Source of the DNA: an uncultured Eggerthellaceae bacterium
GTDB taxonomy: Bacteria > Actinomycetota > Coriobacteriia > Coriobacteriales > Eggerthellaceae
Assembly: GCA_910589135.1 (NCBI GenBank)
Contig: CAJUSL010000017.1
Coordinates: 512-13,407 of the forward strand
Direction of reading: 5' to 3'
DNA length: 12,896 nucleotides
The notes beneath the pieces are model-generated. The model was not told the origin of the DNA. It made no database searches and saw only the letters and a program-made list of their open reading frames with translations. Within the stretch, counting starts at the first letter, position 1; the number at the start of each line of letters is the position of its first letter. This document shows, piece by piece, positions 1 through 6,194 of this stretch. The position numbers were made by a program, and so were the translations under genes.

Positions 1-80
1 ATGGCTGCTTCCTCCCGGACCTGACCAGGTTCGAGACATGGCGCCGTCCTGCCCCATCGGAAATGCTCGAAATCGGCAAG
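1..80 (-). ncRNA. ffs: Signal recognition particle RNA (4.5S/ffs), 5' part, 3' end outside window
   Basis: Read on the minus strand, positions 1-31 give the hallmark SRP domain IV sequence: CCTGGTCAGGTCC, then a GGGA tetraloop (GNRA type, where E. coli has GGAA), then GGAAGCAGCC. This hairpin binds the Ffh M domain and is nearly invariant in bacteria. The upstream arm (GATGGGGCAGGACGGCGCC, about 41-59) should pair with a 3' arm beyond the left edge. The RNA works with Ffh and FtsY in co-translational membrane targeting. The 5' end is inferred from a TATACT box at 86-91, which puts the start near 79-80. About 20-30 nt of the 3' arm are missing. Confidence 0.9.
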
Positions 81-85
81 GCAAC

Positions 86-114
86 AGTATACCTTAGGTG
101 CACCTTAGGCACAT
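86..114 (-). promoter_or_regulatory. Candidate promoter of the SRP RNA
   Basis: On the minus strand a TATACT hexamer (86-91, 5 of 6 to the sigma-70 consensus) lies 6-7 nt before the inferred SRP RNA start. The hexamer at -35 distance (109-114, ATGTGC with a 17-bp spacer) is poor. A tandem ACCTTAGG repeat (91-98 and 102-109) fills the spacer; its meaning is unknown. Confidence 0.45.
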
Positions 115-151
115 CTAACGGCGGCGCGGCCCCCGAAACGCGGCCGACGCT

Positions 152-607
152 TCAAAATGAAACCATCTCGTAGCGCAGGCCCTCCTCGCTCTCCAAGCGC
201 TCGAACAACTCGTCGCAGTCGTATACCTTGATATGCGACTTACGAAAACCAGCCCTGTCACGCGTGATGATGGCGTCGGCCTTTACCTGCAGCGCCGTTT
301 GGAAGACGAACGCATCCTCCAGATCGTCCCACGCGGACGCCGCGACTGCGTCGTAGTCCGCCTCGTTCGTGGCGTACACGCGAACCGACTTCCGGAGCAG
401 CCTCATCGCACGCCGCGCCTCTTCGGCCAGCGCCGCCTTTCCGCCCTCGGTTGCTACGTACACGAAGTCCGACACCTGAGACGAGCCTATCCACAGCTCG
501 AATTCCCCTAGGTACCCGAGCGCAATGAGCTTGTCTGCGGCGTCAGCATGCGGCTGCCTTCCTAAAACGATGTCGAGCAGGATGTTGGTGTCCAGAACGA
601 GACGCAT
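152..607 (-). CDS. PIN-domain ribonuclease toxin (VapC-like), type II toxin-antitoxin
   Basis: A 151-residue protein that is one PIN domain. It opens with the classic MRLVLDTNILLD strand, giving Asp6. Further acidic positions fit the Mg2+-binding PIN active site: Asp47 where many family members have Glu, Glu97-Asp98 in LEDAF, and Asp117 in IITRD. PIN toxins are Mg2+-dependent RNases, often cutting tRNA or rRNA; the target here cannot be read from sequence. The ATG at 605-607 lies 7 nt after the stop of the antitoxin gene, so the two are one operon under the upstream promoter. The ribosome site is weak, suggesting translation coupled to the antitoxin gene. The partner is RelB/DinJ-like rather than a usual VapB. 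All catalytic positions seem intact. Confidence 0.88.
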   Translation of the reverse strand: MRLVLDTNILLDIVLGRQPHADAADKLIALGYLGEFELWIGSSQVSDFVYVATEGGKAALAEEARRAMRLLRKSVRVYATNEADYDAVAASAWDDLEDAFVFQTALQVKADAIITRDRAGFRKSHIKVYDCDELFERLESEEGLRYEMVSF

Positions 608-614
608 TCAAGGC

Positions 615-920
615 CTACGCTTCCGGAACGTCTATGCCGTGCCTGCGCGTCATCTTGTGACGCCTTATCTCGTCGTCCGTCATCCGCGAAAACGCATTCG
701 GCGCACGAAGGCTGCGCGCATACGCAAGCGCTTCCTCCACCTGCGCCTTCGTGTACGCATCCTTCCGCGGCCCCTCGAACGGCATGCTGCCCTTCTCGAT
801 GAGGTGGTCGTATAGCTGGTTGATCGCCTGCGATGCGTTGATGCCCAGCTTGTCCAGCACCCTGTTGCCGGCCTCCTTCTTCGCGGAGGTCATGCGGCCC
901 GTAACCATCGCATCAGCCAT
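615..920 (-). CDS. RelB/DinJ-family antitoxin
   Basis: A 101-residue protein. Residues 1-45 form a ribbon-helix-helix: a strand near 5-11 (MVTGRMT), a helix over KKEAGNRVLDKLG, then the RelB/DinJ signature INASQAINQLYDHLIEKGSMPF. The charged C-terminal half (50-101) would wrap and neutralise the toxin. RHH antitoxins dimerise, bind palindromic operators and repress their own operon. The ATG at 918-920 is chosen because AAAGGAG lies about 6 nt before it; a longer in-frame start at 974 would precede the promoter and operator. The toxin gene follows after 7 nt. DinJ-type antitoxins usually pair with YafQ/RelE-fold toxins, so a PIN partner is notable. Confidence 0.87.
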   Translation of the reverse strand: MADAMVTGRMTSAKKEAGNRVLDKLGINASQAINQLYDHLIEKGSMPFEGPRKDAYTKAQVEEALAYARSLRAPNAFSRMTDDEIRRHKMTRRHGIDVPEA

Positions 921-933
921 GGCCACTCCTTTC

Positions 934-974
934 GTTGTACGTACAACAATATCAAATTCGCGGCGGAAACGCAA
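934..974 (-). promoter_or_regulatory. Promoter and operator palindrome of the toxin-antitoxin operon
   Basis: GTTGTACGTACAAC (934-947) is a perfect 14-bp palindrome 13 nt before the antitoxin ATG. It overlaps a TATTGT -10-like box (946-951), which has a TTGCGT -35-like box (969-974) at a 17-bp spacing. A dyad on the -10 element is the expected target of an autorepressing RHH antitoxin. The palindrome is seen directly; its use as operator is inferred. Confidence 0.6.
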
Positions 975-1002
975 CCAGGCTCAAAGGCAACCTGCCCCGC
1001 GT

Positions 1003-1021
1003 CATTAGCTGGCAGCTAATG
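1003..1021. promoter_or_regulatory. 19-bp palindrome in the divergent intergenic region
   Basis: CATTAGCTG-G-CAGCTAATG is a perfect inverted repeat with 9-bp arms about one central base. It lies upstream of the toxin-antitoxin promoter (minus) and overlaps the -35 position of the promoter proposed for the 1089 gene (plus). The arms are too short and the loop too small for a terminator; a dimeric repressor or activator site is more likely. The binding protein is unknown. Confidence 0.45.
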
Positions 1022-1047
1022 TTTCGCGAATGCGTTCTCCCTAGAAT
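1019..1047 (+). promoter_or_regulatory. Candidate promoter of the DUF4190 gene
   Basis: TAGAAT (1042-1047, 5 of 6 to the -10 consensus) lies about 41 nt before the ATG at 1089. At 17-bp spacing upstream is ATGTTT (1019-1024), a poor -35 that shares bases with the palindrome at 1003-1021, so a factor bound there could control this promoter. Confidence 0.35.
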
Positions 1048-1088
1048 TGGGGAAGTTTATTCAAGCCCTTCTTCGAAAAGGAGAACCC

Positions 1089-1865
1089 ATGAACCAGCAA
1101 TCGCCTTATCCGGGACAGCAGCCCCAGCAACCGATCGAGCCGCAGCAGCAGCCCGTCGCACCCCAGCAGCCCGGCATATCCGGCATGGCCGTCGCCGCAC
1201 TGGTTCTCGGCGTCGTGGGCGTCACGACCTCGTTCGTCCCCATCGTGAACAACGCGGCCTTCTTCCTTGGCATCATCGGCCTCGTCCTGGCAATCGTCGG
1301 CCTGGTGGGCATCAACAAGGGCAAGAAGCGCGGGCGCGGCATCGCCGTCGCCGGCCTGGTGCTTGGCATCGTCACCATCGTCGTGGTGCTTGCCACCCAA
1401 AGCCTCTACAGCACAGCGCTCGACGAGGCCCAGAAGAGCCTGAGCTCGTCATCCTCGAGCTCGGCGGCGGCCAGCTCCTCGCAGGCCAGCTCCGCTTCGC
1501 AGGCCGCGACGGCGACGCCTGCCGCAAGCGACTACGAGGTGACCATCGACGGCGTCACCATGGGCACCGACTACCAGGGCGCCCCGGCCGCCATCGTCAC
1601 GTACACCTGGACCAACAACTCTGACAAGGCGACGTCCTTCGCCGTGGCCCTCATGGCCAAGTGCTTCCAGAACGGCGTGCAGTGCGAAACCGCCATCGTG
1701 ACCGGCCTGGACAGCAACTACATGACCGAGATCAAGCCGGGCGCGTCCACCACCGTCCAGCTGGGCTACGTGGTCCCCGACACGTCCGACATCACCGTCG
1801 AGGTCACCAAGCTGATCTCGTTCAGCAACGACGTCCTGGCCGAGAAGACGTTCTCGCTCGCCTAG
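1089..1865 (+). CDS. DUF4190 membrane protein with extracytoplasmic DUF5067-like domain
   Basis: A 258-residue protein of unknown function. Residues 1-28 are a Pro/Gln-rich tail. Three membrane segments follow near 31-52, 56-76 and 84-103. The GMAVAALVLGVVG pattern and the second and third segments with a GLVLGIV repeat are typical of DUF4190. The basic loop KGKKRGRG (78-84) lies between segments 2 and 3, so by the positive-inside rule the N-terminus is cytoplasmic and the C-terminus outside. A Ser/Ala/Gln linker (118-146) leads to a beta-rich domain (148-258) resembling DUF5067/DUF4352 immunoglobulin-like folds. The ATG at 1089 is chosen for the AAAAGGAG site at 1076-1083; the in-frame ATG at 1047 lies on the proposed -10 box. 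It is co-oriented with the HTH and kinase genes, so it may be a sensor or substrate of that pair; this is inference. Confidence 0.82.
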   Translation: MNQQSPYPGQQPQQPIEPQQQPVAPQQPGISGMAVAALVLGVVGVTTSFVPIVNNAAFFLGIIGLVLAIVGLVGINKGKKRGRGIAVAGLVLGIVTIVVVLATQSLYSTALDEAQKSLSSSSSSSAAASSSQASSASQAATATPAASDYEVTIDGVTMGTDYQGAPAAIVTYTWTNNSDKATSFAVALMAKCFQNGVQCETAIVTGLDSNYMTEIKPGASTTVQLGYVVPDTSDITVEVTKLISFSNDVLAEKTFSLA

Positions 1866-1901
1866 CGGCCGCCAAAGGGCCCGGCATCTCCCCACGTTGG
1901 C

Positions 1902-1909
1902 TATAGAAT
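1902..1909 (+). promoter_or_regulatory. Candidate -10 element of the HTH gene
   Basis: TATAGAAT (1902-1909) contains TAGAAT, 5 of 6 to the -10 consensus, about 38 nt before GTG 1947. No good -35 hexamer is visible. If it is active, the transcript starts near 1915-1917 and cannot include the ATG at 1908. Confidence 0.35.
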
Positions 1910-1946
1910 GCTTAAAAGGCCGCGGAGAAAGAGGAAGAAAAGGCGC

Positions 1947-2366
1947 GTGAAGGAACCTCTGACAGACGAACTGCTGCAGGAACTGCTCGACTCCCCCACC
2001 GTCGAGCAGTTCACTGACGCGCACAAGCTGAAGCCGCGCTCGTTGGCAGAATACCTGCAACGCCTGCTCGACGAGCACGGCCTTCGGCGCATCGACGTCA
2101 TACATGCCGCCAACCTCAACGAAACCTTCGGCTACCAGGTGTTCACGGGCGCGCGGAAGGCAGGGCGCGACAAGCTGCTGCAGATCGCGTTCGCCATGGG
2201 GCTTTCCCTCCAGGAGACCGGCCGCCTGCTTCAAGCCGGGGGCGCCAACGGGCTCTATTGCAAGAACCGCCGCGACGCCATCATCATCTTCTGCCTGTCG
2301 CACGGCGCCACGCTCGCCGAAGTCAACGAAGAGCTCTACCGTAGGGCCGAGAACACGATCTGCTGA
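1947..2366 (+). CDS. Small XRE-type helix-turn-helix protein paired with a kinase
   Basis: A 139-residue soluble protein when read from GTG 1947. Residues about 33-98 (from LAEYLQRLLDEHG to TGRLLQAGG) match the length and helix spacing of an XRE/Cro-like DNA-binding fold; FGYQVFTGARK holds the likely recognition region. The C-terminal part (YCKNRRDAIIIFCLSHG to ELYRRAENTIC) is conserved, as I recall it, in a family of similar proteins next to Ser/Thr kinase genes in Clostridia and Coriobacteria. An ATG at 1908 would add 13 residues that are mostly Arg and Lys in AGG, AGA, AAG and AAA codons, unlike the rest of the gene, and it overlaps a TAGAAT box (1904-1909), so I treat that stretch as leader containing GAGGAAG and AAAAGG motifs. 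A gene caller may prefer 1908. Role: presumably DNA-binding regulator, perhaps a kinase target. Confidence 0.8.
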   Translation: MKEPLTDELLQELLDSPTVEQFTDAHKLKPRSLAEYLQRLLDEHGLRRIDVIHAANLNETFGYQVFTGARKAGRDKLLQIAFAMGLSLQETGRLLQAGGANGLYCKNRRDAIIIFCLSHGATLAEVNEELYRRAENTIC

Positions 2367-2367
2367 C

Positions 2368-2389
2368 CCAGGCATCCCCGCATGCCTGG
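2368..2389 (+). terminator. Hairpin after the HTH gene
   Basis: CCAGGCAT (2368-2375) and ATGCCTGG (2382-2389) form a perfect 8-bp stem with a 6-nt loop, starting one base after the TGA stop. No T-run follows, so it may be a weak terminator or an mRNA-stabilising structure. The ATG at 2382, which would extend the kinase frame upstream, lies inside this stem. Confidence 0.45.
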
Positions 2390-2502
2390 CGCATCGCGCA
2401 TGCACCCCTTCGTCCCACACGACCGCCATGCGGCGAATCGCACCCGGCGTGCGTCCGGCGACACAGGCGCGCCATCCCCTTCACCCGGGCCGGAAGGGCG
2501 TC

Positions 2503-2511
2503 TGATATCAT
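2503..2511 (+). promoter_or_regulatory. Extended -10 element giving a leaderless kinase transcript
   Basis: TGATATCAT (2503-2511) is an extended -10 (TGn plus TATCAT, 5 of 6) and ends 8 nt before the A of ATG 2520. Transcription should start at or within a base or two of that ATG. No Shine-Dalgarno sequence lies between. No clear -35 is present, which extended -10 promoters tolerate. Confidence 0.5.
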
Positions 2512-2519
2512 CCAACCAG

Positions 2520-3872
2520 ATGACTGACGAACTCGAACAATTCCTGGCCTCCATCGAGCGAAGCGACAGCTACAAGGTGCTGCGCACGCTCAAGTCGAGC
2601 GCGCACGAAACCACCGAGCTTGTTCAGTTGGAGGAAAGCGGGGCGCAGGCGGGGCCTTTCATCCGCAAGCGCATAGCCGCGAACTCCGGAATCGGCCAGA
2701 CGTATGCGCGCCTGTTCGAGGAACAGAAGGCCGGGCGGCGCATCGATTCCGTCCCCTGCATCCACGAATGCTACGTGACCGAGAACGGCCTGCACGTCGT
2801 CATGGAATACGTCACGGGCAAGACGCTGGCCGAATGGGTCTACGAAACCGACGCGTCCGTGGGACTCGCCGCGCACGTGTTCCCGAGAATCTGCGACGCC
2901 GTGAGCGAGCTGCACGAGGGCTTCGACCCGCCCGTCATCCACCGCGACCTCAAGCCTTCCAACGTCATGATCGGCAGCTCCGGCGTGAAGATCATCGACC
3001 TGGGAATCGCCCGAACGTACCGGAAGGACGCCGAGGGCGACACGCGCCACTTCGGCACGCCCAGCTACGCGCCGCCCGAGCAGTTCGGCTTCGGCCAGAC
3101 CGACGCGCGGAGCGACATCTACGCCCTGGGAATGCTGCTGTACTACTGCCTCACCGAGCGCACGCCCAGCTTCTCCGTGCTCGATTCGCAGTTCGACGAC
3201 GACGCCGTGCCGCTGCCGCTTCGCACCGTCATCACCAAGGCCACCGCATTCGACCCGAGTGCGAGGTATGCCAGCGCGAGGGAGCTGAAGGAGGCATTCC
3301 TTCGGGCCGTCGACGAGGCGACTTGCGAGGACGGCGGGATCGGTGGCGGACGTGGCGGCGCGGCTGGAGCCGGACCTGCCGATGAACCCGCCAGCAGGCC
3401 CGTCGGCGAGGTCGGCGGAACCGACGGCGGAACGGACCACTGGCTGCCGCCATATGCGATGCCGCACGCAGGCACGACGGCGCACCCGCCGGCTTCTCCG
3501 ACGGCAGAACCCCTCGCAGCGCAGCGCCGCATGCGCGTGCCGCTGGCCGTCGGCTGGGCCTGGAACGTCATCGTCTTCCTGGCGTGGGGGCTGATGATGA
3601 CAGCCTGCGTCATCGCAACGCTCGAGCCGACCGGGACGAACGCGCAGCTTCCCACCCTTGCGCTGGCCGTCGTCTACATTGCCGGCATGGGCACCTCGTT
3701 CACCTTGCTGGCGTTCATGCTCCTTGACAAGCGATGGCTGCGCAGCAAAATTCCGATGCTCGCGCGCGCAAGCGGAAAGTTCGTCGCCCTCGTCTGCGCG
3801 AGCGGAGCCGTGGCCGCGTTCTTCGCCGCCATCATGGTGTACGCGGTCGCCTCGAGCGGCGTGGCGGCATAG
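2520..3872 (+). CDS. Membrane-anchored Ser/Thr protein kinase (Hanks type)
   Basis: A 450-residue protein. The kinase domain spans roughly 15-275. Visible catalytic elements are Lys50 (FIRKRI, the beta-3 lysine), HRDLKPSN at 141-148 with catalytic Asp143 and Asn148, DLG at 160-162 in place of DFG, PPE at 185-187, and the helix-F Asp199 in DARSDIYALG. The region where the Gly-rich loop belongs (RTLKSSAHETTELV) lacks the usual GxGxxG. A Gly/Ala/Pro-rich linker (about 276-338) leads to three hydrophobic segments near 340-368, 379-404 and 421-446; there are no PASTA repeats. The short C-terminal tail leaves little outside the membrane. The ATG at 2520 is chosen because it gives MTDELEQFLASIERSD just before the kinase fold and matches a leaderless promoter; the in-frame ATG at 2382 adds 46 low-complexity residues. 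The HTH gene ends 153 nt upstream. Substrates are unknown. Confidence 0.9.
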   Translation: MTDELEQFLASIERSDSYKVLRTLKSSAHETTELVQLEESGAQAGPFIRKRIAANSGIGQTYARLFEEQKAGRRIDSVPCIHECYVTENGLHVVMEYVTGKTLAEWVYETDASVGLAAHVFPRICDAVSELHEGFDPPVIHRDLKPSNVMIGSSGVKIIDLGIARTYRKDAEGDTRHFGTPSYAPPEQFGFGQTDARSDIYALGMLLYYCLTERTPSFSVLDSQFDDDAVPLPLRTVITKATAFDPSARYASARELKEAFLRAVDEATCEDGGIGGGRGGAAGAGPADEPASRPVGEVGGTDGGTDHWLPPYAMPHAGTTAHPPASPTAEPLAAQRRMRVPLAVGWAWNVIVFLAWGLMMTACVIATLEPTGTNAQLPTLALAVVYIAGMGTSFTLLAFMLLDKRWLRSKIPMLARASGKFVALVCASGAVAAFFAAIMVYAVASSGVAA

Positions 3873-3950
3873 CGGCGCCGGTGAAGCTGCACCGGACCCC
3901 AACGCCGCCGGTCGAACCGGCACTGCCCCGCATCCCCCCCCCGAACGCAA

Positions 3951-3974
3951 CAAGGACGCCACGGGGCGTCCTTG
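3951..3974. terminator. Bidirectional terminator between kinase and aspS
   Basis: CAAGGACGCC (3951-3960) and GGCGTCCTTG (3965-3974) form a perfect 10-bp stem with the loop ACGG between two convergent genes. T-tracts are poor on both sides (minus strand continues TTGCGTT). A run of nine C residues lies nearby at 3934-3942. The position suggests it ends both transcripts. Confidence 0.7.
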
Positions 3975-4021
3975 CAACAACGTTAGCGCTAGCCGTGCGG
4001 CCCTGCCGCAACCACCGAACG

Positions 4022-5815
4022 CTACAGGTTCAGCTTCAGGTCCACTTCCTTCAGCTGACGCGCGCTGACCGCGGACGGCGCGCCCGTCATCGGGTCGCTT
4101 GCGCTCGACGTCTTCGGGAAGGCGATGACGTCGCGGATGGAATCCTTGCCGGCCAGCAGCATGATGAGGCGGTCGAGCCCCAGCGCGATGCCGCCATGCG
4201 GAGGCGTGCCCAGCGCCAGCGCGTTCAGCATGTGGCCGAACTTGTCGTCGATTTCCTCGTCGGTGAGCCCCAGCACGCGCAGGATGCGGCGCTGCTCGTC
4301 GGCGTCATGGATACGGATGGAGCCACCGCCCAGCTCGTAGCCGTCCATGACCACGTCGTAGGCGTAGCTGCCCACCGACAGCGGGTCGCTTTCCACGCGG
4401 TCGAGGTCCTCGCGGCGCACCTGCGAGAACGGATGGTGCTCGGCGGCATACTTCTTCTCGTCCTCGTCGTACTTGAACATGGGGAAGTCGACGACCCAGA
4501 CAAGCGCATGGCCCTCGCGCGGCACGTCAAGCGCATCGGCCATGTGCAGGCGCAGCGCAGACAGCACCGCGTTGGCAACGGCCGGCTTGTCGGCCGCGAA
4601 CAGCAGCAGGTCGCCGGGCTCCACGTCCATGGCCTGCTTGAGGGCGGCCCATTCCTCGTCGGTGAAGAACTTCTTGATGGGGCTCTTCTCCTCGCCCCCG
4701 GTGGTGAAGGCGACCCACGCCATGCCCTTCGCGCCGTTGACCTCGGCGATGGAGGCGAGCTTCTCCACCTCGCCGCGGCTCCAGTCGCCGGCGCCCTTGG
4801 CGTTGATGGCCTTCACGATGCCGCCGCTCTGCGCGACGGACGCGAACACCTTGAAGCCGGTGTCCTTCACGATGTCGGTGATGTCGACAAGCTCCATGCC
4901 GAAGCGCACGTCGGGGCGGTCGCAGCCGTAGCGGTCCATCGCCTCGGCGTAGGGCATGCGCGCGAGCGGCACCGGCAGGTCGACTCCGACGGCGGCGAAG
5001 GTCTCGTGCAGCACGTCCTCCATCATGGTCATGACGTCGTCTTCGGTGACGAAAGACATCTCGATGTCCACCTGCGTGAACTCGGGCTGGCGGTCGGCGC
5101 GCAAATCCTCGTCGCGGAAGCAGCGCGCGATCTGGAAGTAGCGCTCGATGCCGCCGGCCATGAGCATCTGCTTGAACTGCTGCGGCGACTGCGGAAGCGC
5201 GTAGAACGTGCCCGGGCTGGGACGGCTGGGTACGATGTAGTCGCGGGCGCCCTCAGGCGTGGAGTTCGCCAGGATGGGCGTCTCCACCTCGACGAATCCG
5301 CGCTCGTCGAGCGCGCGGCGCAGGGCCTGGGCGACCCTGTGGCGCAGGTGCAGATTCTCGTACATCTCGGGACGGCGAAGGTCCAGATAGCGCCACTTCA
5401 TGCGCGTGGTCTCGTCGGTCTCGATGCCGTCCTCGATGGAGAACGGCGGCGTGACGGAGGTGTTCAGCACCTGCAGCGCGCTGGCGAGCACCTCGATCTC
5501 GCCCGTGGCCATATCGGGGTTGACGGCATCGGCGGCACGCATGCGCACCGTGCCCTCCACCCGCAGCACGAACTCGCGGCCGAGATGCTCGGCCGTGGCG
5601 AAGTCGTCGGCACTGACGCAATCGGGGTCGACCACGATCTGGGTGTAGCCGGTGCGGTCGCGCAGGTCGACGAAGATCAGGCCGCCGTGGTCGCGGTTGT
5701 GCCAGGCCCAGCCGGTCAGCACGACGTTTTCGCCGTCGTTCGACGCACGCAGCTGGCCGCACGTCGCGGTATGCATGGAGTACTCGTTCATGAGGCTGTA
5801 ATCGTAGTCGGTCAT
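4022..5815 (-). CDS. aspS: Aspartyl-tRNA synthetase, bacterial type
   Basis: A 597-residue class II synthetase that charges tRNA-Asp with aspartate. Domain order is the bacterial one: an N-terminal OB-fold anticodon-binding domain (about 15-115, with WAWHNRDHGGLIFVDLRDRTG), the catalytic core start (about 135-285) with motif 2 FRDEDLRADRQPEFTQ (233-248), a GAD insertion domain (about 290-425), and the end of the core with HHPFS (460-464) and motif 3 GLDRLIML (546-553). Length is normal for the family. The ATG at 5813-5815 is preceded by GAGGAG and yields MTDYDYSLMNEYSMHTATCGQL, a standard start. His43 in RDHGG sits where non-discriminating enzymes tend to carry His, so it may also charge tRNA-Asn (see findings). 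It is monocistronic as far as seen and faces the kinase gene tail to tail. Confidence 0.97.
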   Translation of the reverse strand: MTDYDYSLMNEYSMHTATCGQLRASNDGENVVLTGWAWHNRDHGGLIFVDLRDRTGYTQIVVDPDCVSADDFATAEHLGREFVLRVEGTVRMRAADAVNPDMATGEIEVLASALQVLNTSVTPPFSIEDGIETDETTRMKWRYLDLRRPEMYENLHLRHRVAQALRRALDERGFVEVETPILANSTPEGARDYIVPSRPSPGTFYALPQSPQQFKQMLMAGGIERYFQIARCFRDEDLRADRQPEFTQVDIEMSFVTEDDVMTMMEDVLHETFAAVGVDLPVPLARMPYAEAMDRYGCDRPDVRFGMELVDITDIVKDTGFKVFASVAQSGGIVKAINAKGAGDWSRGEVEKLASIAEVNGAKGMAWVAFTTGGEEKSPIKKFFTDEEWAALKQAMDVEPGDLLLFAADKPAVANAVLSALRLHMADALDVPREGHALVWVVDFPMFKYDEDEKKYAAEHHPFSQVRREDLDRVESDPLSVGSYAYDVVMDGYELGGGSIRIHDADEQRRILRVLGLTDEEIDDKFGHMLNALALGTPPHGGIALGLDRLIMLLAGKDSIRDVIAFPKTSSASDPMTGAPSAVSARQLKEVDLKLNL

Positions 5816-5891
5816 GGTTCTCCTCGGTATGAATGCCGGGCCGGCGCGCCACGCGAGCGACCGGCCTGAATGCAATAAGACAGACCCGTCT

Positions 5892-5920
5892 ATTCTAATC
5901 CAAAACGCCTGCCCTGACGA
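5892..5920 (-). promoter_or_regulatory. Candidate promoter of aspS
   Basis: On the minus strand TAGAAT (5892-5897, 5 of 6) and TCGTCA (5915-5920, 4 of 6) are 17 bp apart and about 77 nt upstream of the aspS ATG. The leader contains a small AGAC/GTCT dyad near 5882-5891. I see no T-box specifier or antiterminator pattern. Confidence 0.5.
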
Positions 5921-6194
5921 CGCCGGGCGGCCGGCTCCTAGGCACAAGCCGCCGCCCGCACCGCGCGCCTCCCGCCGGCAGCCCCCTGCAACGCCAACCG
6001 CAGGCTAATACATCCCCCGCACGGCGCAAGGCGATTGCCTTTCCCGCATAGAACCATGGCAGATTCGTGCGGCATCCGTGCAGAAGCGCGCAAGAACGCC
6101 AACGGCCAATGCGTCAGGTCCAGCCAGGGCCACGCAAGACCGCATGACACGCCCCCGTAATCGCCATGTCGAACCGCATCGCTATGCTTCCCAT
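5921..6194. other. Intergenic region between aspS and the nuclease-like gene
   Basis: This divergent gap has no supportable gene. It holds a small AAGGC-GATT-GCCTT hairpin (6028-6041) and, at its right end, a TATGCT box (6183-6188) 6 nt before ATG 6195 on the plus strand. In-frame upstream ATGs at 6078 and 6144 would add residues that look like translated non-coding sequence. Confidence 0.5.

Noticed and set aside
125..145. CGCGGCC direct repeat and GGCC dyads after the PIN gene as a terminator
   Set aside because: The stems are only 4-5 bp, with no T-run; compositional bias explains them.
3934..3942. C9 homopolymer as a phase-variation tract
   Set aside because: It is intergenic between two gene ends, so slippage would not alter a reading frame or a promoter.
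3734..5869. Long open frame on the plus strand opposite aspS
   Set aside because: It is the antisense shadow of a certain aspS gene in GC-rich DNA; its translation is low-complexity (His, Arg, Val, Leu rich) and has no ribosome site.
5816..5900. T-box leader for aspS
   Set aside because: No T-box consensus (TGGNACCGCG-like) or antiterminator stem could be found in the short leader.
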